DNA of 64,000 nt from Nymphaea colorata (Eukaryota > Streptophyta > Magnoliopsida > Nymphaeales > Nymphaeaceae). Below are positions 1-13,000 of the stretch, one piece after another (within the stretch, counting starts at the first letter, position 1; every line of letters begins with the position of its first letter). The notes below the pieces were generated by a model, which ran no database searches, had not been told where the DNA came from, and saw only the letters and a list, made by a program, of their open reading frames with translations. The stretch lies in contig NC_045138.2 of NCBI RefSeq assembly GCF_008831285.2, positions 12,166,571 to 12,230,570 of the forward strand. The letters run 5' to 3'. A program made the translations under genes and the position numbers.

Positions 1-116
1 AAAGTGGGAAGCGGCTTGTCCCAAACCTCATAGGCGAACCTTAGGCCCACTTTCCCGTCAAAGCCTCTCTCCCTTTCTCTCTATCTGGAACTCCCTGCAG
101 TACCAGCGGGGAGGCA
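1..116 (+). other. LPAT2 5' leader (partial)
   Basis: This is pyrimidine-rich sequence directly upstream of the start codon, with CTCTCTCC-type tracts common in plant 5' leaders. The transcription start and the core promoter are not visible and probably lie outside the window. Confidence 0.5.
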
Positions 117-197
117 ATGGCTTTACCGGTTGCAGGGGTCATTTTGCCGATTGGGCTCATTTTCTTGTTCTCCGGCCTCATAGTGAACGTCATTCAG
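117..197 (+). CDS. LPAT2: LPAT2 coding exon 1
   Basis: This exon has 27 codons and encodes the N-terminal hydrophobic segment, [11 protein letters not shown] onward, ending NVIQ. The donor follows immediately (CAG|GTACTT). Intron 1 is 307 bp and ends GAAG|GCT at 504. Phase is 0. Confidence 0.92.
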
Positions 198-1776
198 GTA
201 CTTGCCCTGCCGATTTTGCCGCTAGTTTTTGCAACTTATTTCTCGAATTGGTGGGTTCGTTTTCTCTGGCTTCCTGTGGGGATCTCGAGGTAGGTTTATT
301 GTGGTTCGACAAAATTTATGACTTCTGCTCGATGTCTTTTTGTGGGTATAGGAGTTTTGGGTGCAATCCAGCTTTGCGGAGCTCTGTCTCTATCTGTCTC
401 TCTCTTTCTATGTATATCGGGATCAAAGGGATCTGAGTGTGGTGGGATTTGAGTGATATTGCTTTAGATTTTAATTTTCCTTTTCTTTTGGTTGTGGGTT
501 GAAGGCTCTTATCTTCGTGTTGGTTCGGCCGATTTCAAAGAGCTTCTTCAGGAGGATGAACCGGTTCGTCGCGGAGTTGCTGTGGTTAGAGTTCATTTGG
601 CTTGTCGATTGGTGGGCTAATCTTAAGGTTCTCTCTCTGCCTCCCTTTGGAACAAATCAATTGTTCGTGCTATTGGTTTTGCGAATTTGCTAGTATTCTT
701 TTCCAAGAAGCAGAAGTATTTCTACTATTGTTAGATGTTGTAGCTGTAGTTACTATTTCTAGTGAAAGTTTATGCTGGAGGACGTATGAAAAGTTTGAAA
801 GGAGAATAAATAGATAATCACATTTATGTCCTGCTCGGTTGGATCTTATGGAATAGTCCGGCTCCGATTATGAGTTAAGGTTAATACTCTCCCTTAGTTT
901 TTTTGGCTATTGTCAAATTAAATCAAAGAAAGGAAGAAGAGAGTGGAGAATGCCCGGTAACAGAGTTAAGACCCCTTTTTAAGGGGGCTAAACTCTAAAA
1001 TTCCAATTGAATCTCGGGTCTCAAAATCATAAGGTCTAAACTCAAATAAACACTAGAATAGAAGGCCCATTGAGTACCTGGCCCAGGCTTAGGCCCAAAA
1101 AGTGGGCTGTGGCCCTGGGTTGGCTCGACAAGGCCTGGTTCGGTCGATAACTCATTTTTAATATTATTTTAATATATATAATTATATATATTTTGTTATG
1201 ATTAATTATATTTATGTATTATTTTATGTTTTAAAAATATATTTTTTTAAGTTAACCAGGCTGGGCCGGGCTCGGATTTTGGTTGTCAGGCGGGGCCCGG
1301 GCCATGGTCATGGGCTATGGCCCGGCCCGATGCTGAGGCCTACTAGAATATCCAAATAAGAAGAAATGCTATCTATCCTAAGATCTAGAATGGATAGAAA
1401 ATCCGGGATGCAGCCCGCTAAACCATATTGTGTCAAGGTACCTCTTTGGTTCTGTGTGGTTCTACTCCTAGCTTGGACCATGACAAGTGTGGTGGTAGCA
1501 GTTCTCTTCACATCGACCTAGGCATCAAATGTGCAATCCAAACATAAGCATGCCTTCGATTTATTTACCATGTTATTAGGTTTAATATTCTTTAATGCAA
1601 CATAACTTTAAATTTCAATATTTAATAGTTTACTTTCATGGAAAACTGAGCACCTAAAAAGTAGTCCAAAGAGTCATGTAGGGAACAAGCATGATCTATA
1701 ATTTAGTTTCCTTGATGTTGGCATTGTATAAATCACAAGGATGTACCTCTGGTGTTATGGTGGGGCAATGCCCTTG

Positions 1777-1838
<62 letters not shown>

Positions 1839-4007
1839 CTACCATGTATATTTGTTCTACAAAGTTAACTGTATATATGATCTTTATATTTCATAAAATA
1901 GAACAAAAAATTATGTTTTCCATTCCAATGCATAGATAGTATCTTACAAGCTGAGAAGCCTCAAACCGTTGATTTTTTAAGCTCTTATATATGTTTTAGA
2001 CACAAAATGTTCTTCATTCTTAGGTTTTCGAACATGGAGAAGTTTAATTTTCTGAAAGACACATTCCCTGTACAGATATTTAAGTAGAGTGTATTACATC
2101 TGCATGACATTTTTCAATATGTAGACATGCACACACATATATACACAGTACAGCTGCTTGTAGGGCTGTCTCATGTAGGTTGAACAGTTCTCCTTAGGTT
2201 CACCTCTTTGTTGGTTCATAGAACGTAATATTCACAATCTGATGTTTTGGTGCAGGTTCATGTATATGCAGATTCTAAAACATTCAAGTCCTTAGGTGAG
2301 TACCCAATTTACTATTTGGATTTGCTGTCAAAAGTGCTAGCCGCTAGGACAAACCAGGCAATAACTTGAACTTGAAGCCTATGCAACATCAGGAGTCCAA
2401 CAAATGAGAAACCAATAAAGTGGGCTATTAAATGTTAAAATTATCAACAAAACTTAAGCATTCTAGATGAAAAGCATATGACAATTGATTTATAACAGAA
2501 AAATAATCAAAATACTTAACCATGTTTCTTAAAAGCATGCCTGGGCCTCTAGTGATAGATTGCACTGGCTGGCTGTTTCTAGCTGAGCTGCCACTTGAGA
2601 ATGCTTATACCATCACCTAGGTGCTGAGGCTTGCCAAGGCGCACAATAGCATAGGGTTATTTTCTTCAACAACTTTGATTTCTTCTTGTCTTCTTCTGTT
2701 GTTTGAGGTAGACCCTCTATCACACGGATACGTGGGTTTAGCCCACGTACCCGTATCCGATACGCGGACACGCATATCTGGATACGGGACACGGGTGGGA
2801 CATGCCAAAAAATAAACTATTAATTTAATGTTTTTTTTTTCATTTTATCATTTTTTTTGTGATGCATGCAATTATTTCCATGAACAATCCTTTCAAATAC
2901 TCAGCACTTTTGTGATAAAACAAACTTTCTTATAAGAGTGAACTATTAATTTAATATTTTTTTTCATTTTATTATTTTTTGAGAATATAAAATTTGCCAT
3001 ATCCACGTATCCAAAATTTTCAAAATTACCGTGTCTGTACCCGTATCACTGTACCCGTACCCATTTCGTACCCGCACCCATGTGACATAGGGTAGACCTT
3101 TTTCTCTCTTCTTCAATCTTTATGCAGATTTCTTTTTCTCATTATTTTTGCTGTTTCATGCGATTTTGCATTTGAAGTATATATGTGTGTGTGTGTGTGT
3201 GCTTCTTTGAATATTTATATCTTCTTTCTTAAGTTTTTAACTGCTACACACATATCTGATCTTTCTAATAATTTTTTCTTGCTTATTGGAATTATAATAG
3301 AAAACTGTTTTACAATTTGCTGTCTTAATATGGGTCCCAATGTCCCATGACTATTTTGATGATTTATGTTTGTCTTTTTTCCTAATTAAATTAGTATAAA
3401 GTTTTAGTCTAAATTTTAGGATTAGAAATTAGAATTAGATATTTACCAATAGTATTTATGAAACTTGAAGATTTTATATGTTTTAAAACATTGACAAGCA
3501 TTTATGTTAAATTTTATGCTTACCATGCTATATGTTATTCAAATTTTAGTTGTTCAACTTCATAAATTTTGTAAACGTTAATTTTATGTTTATTGTCATG
3601 CTATGGAATATCATTGTGCGTTTTATTATTATTTGCTTAGAATGAATTGATTTTTATAGGTTTAGTTTCGTTGCTAATTTTAGGAGTTCACTATTCCATT
3701 TTATTGTCTTTTTCGGCGTCTGCTTGATGTGCCTAGTCCCAAGTGTCTAATCCCACTTCAATTTTTGAGTCAAGCCACTATATAGGCTGCACTTGTTGCT
3801 TTTTATGGCATGGATGCCAATAACAGTAAATATTGCATAACATGATGATAAAGACAATGAAATGACTTCTTGCCTAATGAGCACCTAAGTTATTCGAACG
3901 CCTTATTTAAGTGGACGTACCTGTGTTGACATGCCCAGACAAGGTTGTGAACCTATGTCACATAGGTACGGTAAAGGTACGGACCATTTTCAAAAAATTT
4001 GGGTGCG

Positions 4008-4050
<43 letters not shown>

Positions 4051-7000
4051 GTCAAAAAATTTCAAAATGAATAACATATTCACAAAACATAGTATGGAAG
4101 TAATTTAACATTCAAATATATCAACTTTCTTGATTCTCCGTCGCATCATCAAGATTAGAAGGAGCACAGGTCACGCTTTTAAGATATATTGACATCACAC
4201 TACTATCGAAGAGTCAAGTTATAGAGAAGGAGTGGATTTTCGAAACATTGTATGGAAGATTTTAAATGAAAAGTTGTGAGGAACTATGTACAAGAAAGGT
4301 TTAAACTTTAAAGTGAAAAAAGAAACAAGAAAAGAGAGGGAGATTTTTAATTTTCAACTAAAAAAATGGACAACTTTGAACTTGGTCAAAGTTGACCGAG
4401 TCCAAAAATGGACAAAAATGATCCCGGGTACGTTGACCGTACCCAGTACTGCGTTGACCGCACCCAGGGACGTACCCGTACCCGTACCATACCCGTACCA
4501 TACGGGTACTCCTCCTTAATAGGAGTACCCGTGTGACATAGCTGTGAACATGTGTGCACGTCTGGACATGTCTCAGATGTTGTTCTGACCATGTGGGGGT
4601 GTGGCTAACCCACTGGAGGATGAATACATCTATTTTCTGACTAGGTCAAAATAACCAAGTCCAAATCCATCTAAAATTAGGGTTATTTTTAATTGTCACA
4701 TATTTATATGTGGGAAAGGGTTGACCTTCAATTCCCTTGACAATTTGAGAAAACTCTTGAAGCAGAAATCCTGCGGTGCCCTTTGACCACATTTTTCTTC
4801 CGTTTGTAGTGAAACTTTGATGACTTTTTCTAGGAATTGTCATCCAGCTGCAAACTCCAGTGACTCTGCATCCAGTGAGTCATTTGTGCATTCCTGTGGC
4901 TCATTTCCTCTCCAGCGACAGTGATGTTTCCTCTTCCTCCCCCTTCTGTCTATTACTCCCTCCCTCTTCGACATATCCATCCCTCTTTCTTTCTCTCTCT
5001 CTCTCTCTCTGACTGTTCTCTTTCTCTGTTTTTCTCCGTCATCTCCCTTTATCATTCTCAGTTTCTCTTAGTATTTTTTTTTAGTTTTTTTCGCATGCAA
5101 TGATATGAATATGCATGTCCATATTCTTTGTTATAAATCTGATAAGTGATACCACAGAATCACAGAAATGAATATGTTTGTGCTGGTTGAATCAAACACA
5201 CATATGCTAGCTATATACATCACTCATCTGCAAATAATGTGAATGTGGAATGATACGGGCAATGTTATCACTGGCGTAGTGTATCGCGTATCGGTCGGGC
5301 CGACCTATACGCCGTATCGTAACGTATCGTAAACGTATCGTAACGTATAGTAAAATTAATTTTTTAATTTTTAAAAAATATTAAAAAATCATAAAAATCA
5401 TAAAAAATTTCAAAAAATCATAAAAATTCAAAAAAAAAAACCGAAAAAACAAGTAAAAATCAGAAAAAATCAAGAAAAATGTATTTAAAGGAACATTCAT
5501 CATTCATGTATATGATTATGAAGTATGAAGTATGAACTATGACAGTATGAAGTATGAACTATGAACGACACATTCCAAAATAAGAAATTAGACATTCAAA
5601 TAACATAATAAGCAGCTGAAGAGAATTCAATTACATCACAATTCATAAGTTCAAAAGTGGAAACATATAGTTATCAATGCCACTGCCATGTAGGATCCAA
5701 CATTATATCTTCACAAAACAAGTGAAAACATACAAATAAATGTAGGAAATAAGAGAAATGAACGATTCAACGGCAAAAATGAGTTATTTCTTACCTTCTT
5801 GGTGTTAGAAACCAAAAAACCCTCTTTCTCCAAGCTTCCCACCGTCCCGAGACTCTCCACAACAAGAAATAAAGCTTCTTCACCGGCAAATCTTGATGCA
5901 AATGGAGAAAATCTCTTCCTCCCACGTCTCTTGCAGTGTTTAGAAACAATAGAAGAGAGAGAGAGGAGCGTAGGTTTTAAAAAAAGACGCAAAAAAAGGG
6001 CCGTCGGGCCCCTTTGTCATTTTTACCCCATATCGTATGAGACGGGGGTGTATCGCCCGTATCGTACGATACGGTGCCCGTATAGTACGATACGGGCGAT
6101 ACGTGTGCGATACGCACGCGTATCGTGCGTATAACATGTATCGTATCGTTTTTGTTGATACAGACGATACGTATCGTACGATACGCGTCCGTATCGTACG
6201 ATACAAATAACATTGGATATGGGTGTGCTACTGATAAGAATAGTTTTTTTTTTCTTTTTCTGATGCATGATCTATATTTTCTTTGATATGTAAATGATGC
6301 AAATAATTTGATCTTCCAGTGAGAAATCTTCCTCATTCTTTTTCCAGTCAATACTCTTGTTTGCTTCTTCTTCTTACCTTTCCTTCTGTTCTTTTTTCTT
6401 CTAAAACAATTTCATATCCCTTTTCTGAAATTTTGGATCTGAAACCTAATATGCTCTGACATCAAACCATAATTTTTTGTGTTGGCAAATCAAAGTTTGT
6501 TTGCCTCTATATTAGTTCGTATCTTGTTTTATCCGAGACATCTACAGATTTAAAATATTATGGTAGGTCTTCTGTCTGATCAGGTTCAGTTTTATCTGAT
6601 CAGATCAGACATGCATTTTGCCTGTGTGTGTTGGCCGTGGCCCTGGATCCAACTTTCTTGAAGTTGCTCCGAACTCGTTTCCGCATCCATACCTGTACCC
6701 ATGTGACAGAATTGAGCATGTTTCCTCATCTAAAATCTTCTCGATTTTCACAAAAGAGTATTTATACATATTTAATAGTTACATACTTAAATATGTATAC
6801 TGTACTTTATTAATATGTGTAGAATACATTTCATACATACAAGATACATATTAAACATTTCCACATCTATAGATTATGCACAATAACTGAAATGAAAAAT
6901 GCATGAAAACTTACTGTTTACAAAGTTAAAGGACAAAAGGAACAAGAATAAATGATAACATAGAAGAAAAGAAAATATGAAAGGACAAACAGAAGAAGAA

Positions 7001-10000
7001 AAAAAAAAAAGAAGCATTAGAAAACATAGAGGAAGATGAAAAATACAAAGGCAAAAACAGACTAGAAGAAGAAGAAGAATAGGAGGAGGAGGAGGAAGAA
7101 GAAAACAAGAACAAGAAAAATGGAAGAAGAAGAACAAGTAAGAAAACACGAGTCAATATTTTACTATTTTTTATTTTTTGCGTGCTTTAGTTTTTTTGGT
7201 AACACACCCTACTTTTTCTTTCCTAGTCATGCCTAGGTAATCGATGGCCTGGACATTTTGACAAGGTTTGTCTCCTAGACCCAAGGGGGATGGGGACCTA
7301 CCTTTCCTTGGTGCCCCTTTGACAACATGGCTATTTGGATGTCTGCTTTGCGTAAGTTCATTTTATGCTTATCATGTTTCATCATCGTAATCCCTTTTGT
7401 TAATGTACATTAACAGGTCAAGAACATGCACTTGTCATATGCAACCACAGAAGCGACATTGATTGGCTTGTTGGATGGGTTTTGGCTCAGGTTTTGATTA
7501 AACCAATGTAATACTGTGTATGCATATGAACTTTGGTTGTTTCTGATGGCAGTTACTTTCTGCTGCATGTTCCAGCGCGCTGGCTGTCTTGGTAGCACAC
7601 TCGCCGTCATGAAGAAGTCATCAAAATTCCTTCCGGTGAGCATTCAGGTTTTTATATTTTGTTTAGATAAAAAATGTAATCATCATGGTCATGAAAGCTG
7701 CCAGATGCTTTAGACTTTGTAAATAGATAACTCTAATGTGGTTGACCTTTTCTTCTCGAAATTGAAAAATGTTGAGGTACAAATATTACACTAATAAATC
7801 ATAGTATTTGTTAAGACGTGTTTATACTCAGTATTAGGCTTGAGAGGGCACTTGTGTAATAATGTTTCTTTTAATGACTTTCTTGTAACTTATCCCTCTC
7901 CTCTAGTCTATATAAAGAGGAGTTAGGGATTCTTTCGAGGTTAATCAAAGATTAGTTCTCTTAACTTTATCATGGTATCAGAGCTCCAGCCGTCTCCTCC
8001 TCAGCGAGTTGTCGCCGACTGAGCGGCGCCGCCGCCGCCTCATCGGCGTCAGTCGCCGCCGCCGCCTCATCGGCGTCAGTCGCCGCCGCCGCCCTTTGCC
8101 GCCCTGTCCATTGCCGCCTCGCCCTTTGCCGCCCTGTCCATTGCCGCCTGATCCATCCCTGCTGCCCCTCGTCGCCCTACCCATTGTCTGCCTGCGCCGC
8201 CTCCGCCTGTGCCTCCTGCGCCCGTCTGCCTGCGCCCGTCCGCCTGCGCCACCGCCGCCCGTCTGCCTGCGCCCGTCTCCCTGCGCCCGTCCTCCTGCGC
8301 CCGTCCGCCTGCGCCGCCGCCGCCCGTCTGCCTTCGCCGCCGCCTCAACGCTGATTTTTCCTCTCTGCGTCTTTCCGCTGCATGCTGCTCCGCCGCTGCT
8401 CTGCACGCTGCTCCTCCGCTGCTCTGCACGCTGCTCCTCCGCTGCACGCTGCTCCGCCGCTGTTCCGCCGCTGCTCTGCCCGTGGTTCTGCACGTTGATT
8501 TTCTTCTCACCGTCATCTCTGGTATCTCTCTTCGTTCAGCTCTGCTGTTGCCTCTTCTCGCCGATCGGACTTCTGGATTGCTACCTGCGTTAACTACATA
8601 TTGCTTCATGATCAGCATGTTGTCTTTCGATATGTGATTGTATTCTTTTGCCTGCACTTCCTATTCCGTGGCTCGGTTTCCTCCTTTGTGTTGAAAGATG
8701 TCTGAAATTAGTAGTGGCGCTAATACCTCTTCCTTTGTATCGTCGGGAGAGATGAAGAGTTCCCCATTTTCCAGCATTATCACCAAAATGGATGGGGGTA
8801 ATTACGAGATGTGGGCCATGCAAGTAAAAAGAACTTTGATCGCCCATGAGAAGGAACATCTCATATTGGAGCCCGAGCCCGTACAGAAGGTAGGAAAATA
8901 TACTACTTGGTTTAAAGATAATTCATTGGTTATGGTATGGATTGTTGGTACTCTTTCACAAGAAATTGCAAATGAAGTCTTGCACAAGGACAGTGCAAAG
9001 GATATGTGGGATTCCCTTGCTGCCACTTATTCACAGGCAAGAAATGAAACGCGCATTATGCAGCTTCATCATGATATCCATCAGATGCGCCAAGATGGCA
9101 GACCTCTTCACACTTATTATTCTAGTCTCAAGTCCATGTTTGAGAGACTGAATAGCTACTTTCCCGCATGCAAGTGTGAACAACAAAAGGCATACAGAGA
9201 TATGCTTATGGTAGGGGTCTTTCTTTCTGGTTTAGACTCTGTTTATGAATCCGCAAAGAACCAAATGCTTACTAGTCCCTCGATTCCTCCTATTGATGAG
9301 GCTTACAGTAGGCTCAGCAGAATTCCGATCTCTGCATCGACTGTTCCTGATACCACTTCTGCTATGCTTGCTACTCGTGGCAGAGGAGGACCCTTTTTTG
9401 CCAGAGGAAGAGGGGGCCGTGGCCGTGGCAATACCCCTTCGCGCCCTGTATGTCAGTTTTGTCACCGCATTGGTCATACTGTGGATAAGTGTTGGCAGAA
9501 ACATGGTCGTCCAGCTTTTGCAAATCAGACTGTATCTACTGATTCTCCTGAGCAGCCTAAGCCTCAGCACATGGTATCCTCCAGTGAGTTGCATGTAGAT
9601 GACATTCTCTCTCAGTTGAGGCACTTGATTGGCGACAGCGCCCATCCATCCCCTGGTCCGACCACTTCTACTGTTCCTACCGCTGCGAGTGCTTCTTCAT
9701 CTGGTATGTATTCTGCTTGTACAGTCTGCTCTCCTCCTGACACTACAGATTGGCTTATTGATTCTGGTGCATCGACACATCTCTGTGGGGATAAGATGCA
9801 ATTCACCTCTTACGTCCCTACTCCACCGGGTCGTTCGGTTATTCTAGCAGATGGAAAAGATTCACCAGTTGTTGGACATGGAGAGGTCCAACTTACTTCA
9901 TCATTGCCGCTGCAGCACGTTCTTCATGCACCAGAATTCCCCCATAGCCTACTTTCTATCAGTCAGATTACCAGAGAATTAAATTGTCGTGCTATATTTG

Positions 10001-13000
10001 ACTCTTCCTCTCTTGTGTTTCAGGATATACTGACGGGCAGGGTGATTGGCAGTGGCCGTGAACAGGGAGGTCTCTACAGGCTAGTGCACTCCTTTCCCTT
10101 TGCTGGATCTACCTCGTCGGGGTCGTCCTCATCCTCGGCTTATACTTGGCATTTACGTTTTGGACATCTCCCGTTTCAGAAACTGCTGCATGTTCTCCCT
10201 CAGCTGTCTCATAAGTCGTCTTTTCAATGTGAGTCTTGTCAGTTAGGCAAACACCATCGGTCATCCTTTCCTCCGCGGTCTAGTAGAAGTAGCCACTCTG
10301 TGTTTGAGTTACTTCATTTTGATGTTTGGGGCCCGAGTCGTACTCCTGACCTTCAGGGTCATCGGTATTATCTTGTTGCTGTTGATGATTACAGTCGTGT
10401 TAGTTGGGTTTTTCTTATGAAACACAAATCTGAAGCGGGTCATGTAATCAAAAATTTTATCAATGAAATTCTGACTCAGTTTGATACTTGTGTCAAGATT
10501 GTGCGCTCTGACAATGCTCTTGAGTTCTGTGCTTCCTCTTTAGAACAATTTTTCAGGGATAAGGGTATCATTCACCAAACTTCTTGTGCCTATACCTCTC
10601 AACAAAACGGGGTTGCTGAAAGAAAACACCGCCATATTCTTGATGTCGCCAGAACCATTATCATACACAGCCATGTTCCCCATTCTTATTGGGGAGATGC
10701 TGTTCTTACAGCATGCTATCTTATTAATCGCATGCCGTCATCCGTGTTGGGAGATCTTATTCCTTTCTCTGTTCTTTTTTCTGACAGAGAATTGTTTTCT
10801 GTTGCACCTCGTATTTTTGGATGTGTTGCCTTTGTTCAGTTACTTGGTCCTGGGCGAGATAAGTTATCCCCTCGGGCTATCAAAACGATCTTTGTTGGTT
10901 ATTCCCGCACTCAAAAGGGATATCGTTGTTATGATCCTTCTACTCGTCGATATTATGTGAGTGCTGATGTTACATTTTTTGAGTCCACCTCTTATTTCTC
11001 TCCCAATGGAACTCAATTAAGGGTGCCTGAATTTAGTGATGAAGTCCACCTTCCTTTACCTCTCATGAGTTATCCACAACCCGTTGCTTCGCGTTTTGGG
11101 GCTATCTACCAACGTCGCACTAAACCTGTTCAACCTGCCCCCTGTGCTCCTGTGCCTTCACCCAGCATGCCCAAGGTACTTCCTGAACACACAAATCCTG
11201 CTGACCATTCTTTATGTGATGATGCCACAGGGGACTCTCCAGAGCATGCTACTGGTCCTCATATTAATGAACTTGATATGCCTATTGCTCAAAGGAAAGG
11301 CAAACGCAGTTGCACTATGCATCCTCTCTCTGGTCATTTGTCCATGGCTCGACTCACTCCTACTTACCGCCAGTTTGTCAAGGGACTGTCGGCTGTAGCT
11401 CTTCCACAGACTCCTATGGACGCTCTTTCTGATCCCAAATGGGCCGCAGCTATGCAAGAAGAGATGGATGCCCTTCAGTCTAGAGGCACCTGGACACTAG
11501 TTACTCCTTCATCTGATGCAGCTATTGTTGGTTGTCGATGGGTGTTTACTGTTAAATACAGAGCAGATGGCAGCATTGAGAGATATAAGGCTCGCTTGGT
11601 TGCAAAAGGCTATACTCAGACTTATGGGGTTGATTATTATGATACCTTCTCTCCTGTGGCACGACATGCTTCTTTACGGGTTCTTCTCGCTGTTGCCGTC
11701 AGCAAGAATTGGTCTCTATCACAGCTTGATGTCAAAAATGCCTTTCTGTATGGTGACCTACATGAAGAAGTGTATATGCAGCAACCACCAGGGTTTGTTG
11801 CTGAGGGGGAGTGTCAGAAAGTGTGTAGATTGAGAAAGGCAATTTATGGTCTGAAACAAAGTCCTCGAGCTTGGTTTCAAAAATTATCAGAGAATATTGA
11901 GTATGAGGGCTTCAGACGTTCTTCGGCTGATCATTCCCTTTTTGTCAAGAAAACTTCTACAGGTACAGTGATAGTTCTTGTCTATGTTGATGATATCATT
12001 GTTACAGGGGATGATATTCAGGGGATTTCCAACATCAAGGGCGTCCTTGGACGACACTTTGTCACCAAGGATCTTGGTGAGCTACGCTATTTCCTAGGTA
12101 TTGAGTTTGCCAGAAATCAGAAGGGTCTTATCATGTGCCAAAGGAAATACGTTACTGATGTCTTGCAAGAGACAGGTATGCTAGGATGTCGACCTGCCTC
12201 TACACCCATGGACATCAATACTCGCTTGTATGATGATGATACTGAAGATGTTGATGCTAGACAATATAGAGGGATTGTTGGGAAGCTCCTATATATCACT
12301 GTTACTCGACCTGATATTGCCTATGCTGTCAGCAGAGTGAGTCAATTTATGGATAAGCCCAAGAAAGTCCATTGGGATGCTGCCATGATGATTCTCAGGT
12401 ATCTGAAAAATTCACCAGGAATGGGACTCTTCTTTCAAAATGGTACATCTCTCACTATATCTGTGTATGTTGATGCTGATTATGCGGGATGTCACCTTGA
12501 CAGAAAATCCACTACTGGGTTTTGTGTGTTTATTGGATCCAACTTGGTTACATGGAAGAGTAAGAAGCAGACAGTGGTTGCCAGATCAAGTGCAGAATCT
12601 GAGTATAGAGCTATGGCTCAGGCTACTGCTGAAGTTATGTGGGTTAGATCTCTGATGTTGGATCTTACTGTGGAAGTGCCTCTTCCTATGCAATTGTTAG
12701 GTGATAACAAAGCTGCTCTGTTTATTGCTAATAATCCTGCTTTCCATGAGAGAACCAAGCATGTTGAAGTAGATTGTCACTATACCAGAGACATGATTCA
12801 AAAGGGGTTTGTAAGCACCTCCCATATTTCAACTACAGGGCAAACTGCTGATATTTTTACTAAAGCTCTTGCAAGAGGACCATTCCAAAGTTGTTGTTCC
12901 AAGTTGAGCTTGTTTGACATATACGCTCCAACTTGAGGGGGAGTGTTAAGACGTGTTTATACTCAGTATTAGGCTTGAGAGGGCACTTGTGTAATAATGT

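Noticed and set aside
5977-6351. Overlapping open frames in the GTATCGTACGATAC array
   Set aside because: They are Tyr/Arg/Thr/Ile-rich translations of a short DNA repeat on both strands, with no plausible protein.
7973-7987. tRNA-like segments at copia primer-binding sites
   Set aside because: Only about 12-15 bases complementary to the tRNA 3' end are present; no cloverleaf can form, so they are not tRNA genes.
8009-8593. Long open frames on both strands in the Copia-1 leader
   Set aside because: They have no supported start, translate to Pro/Arg/Ala-rich low-complexity protein and arise from GC-rich repeats that lack stops in every frame.
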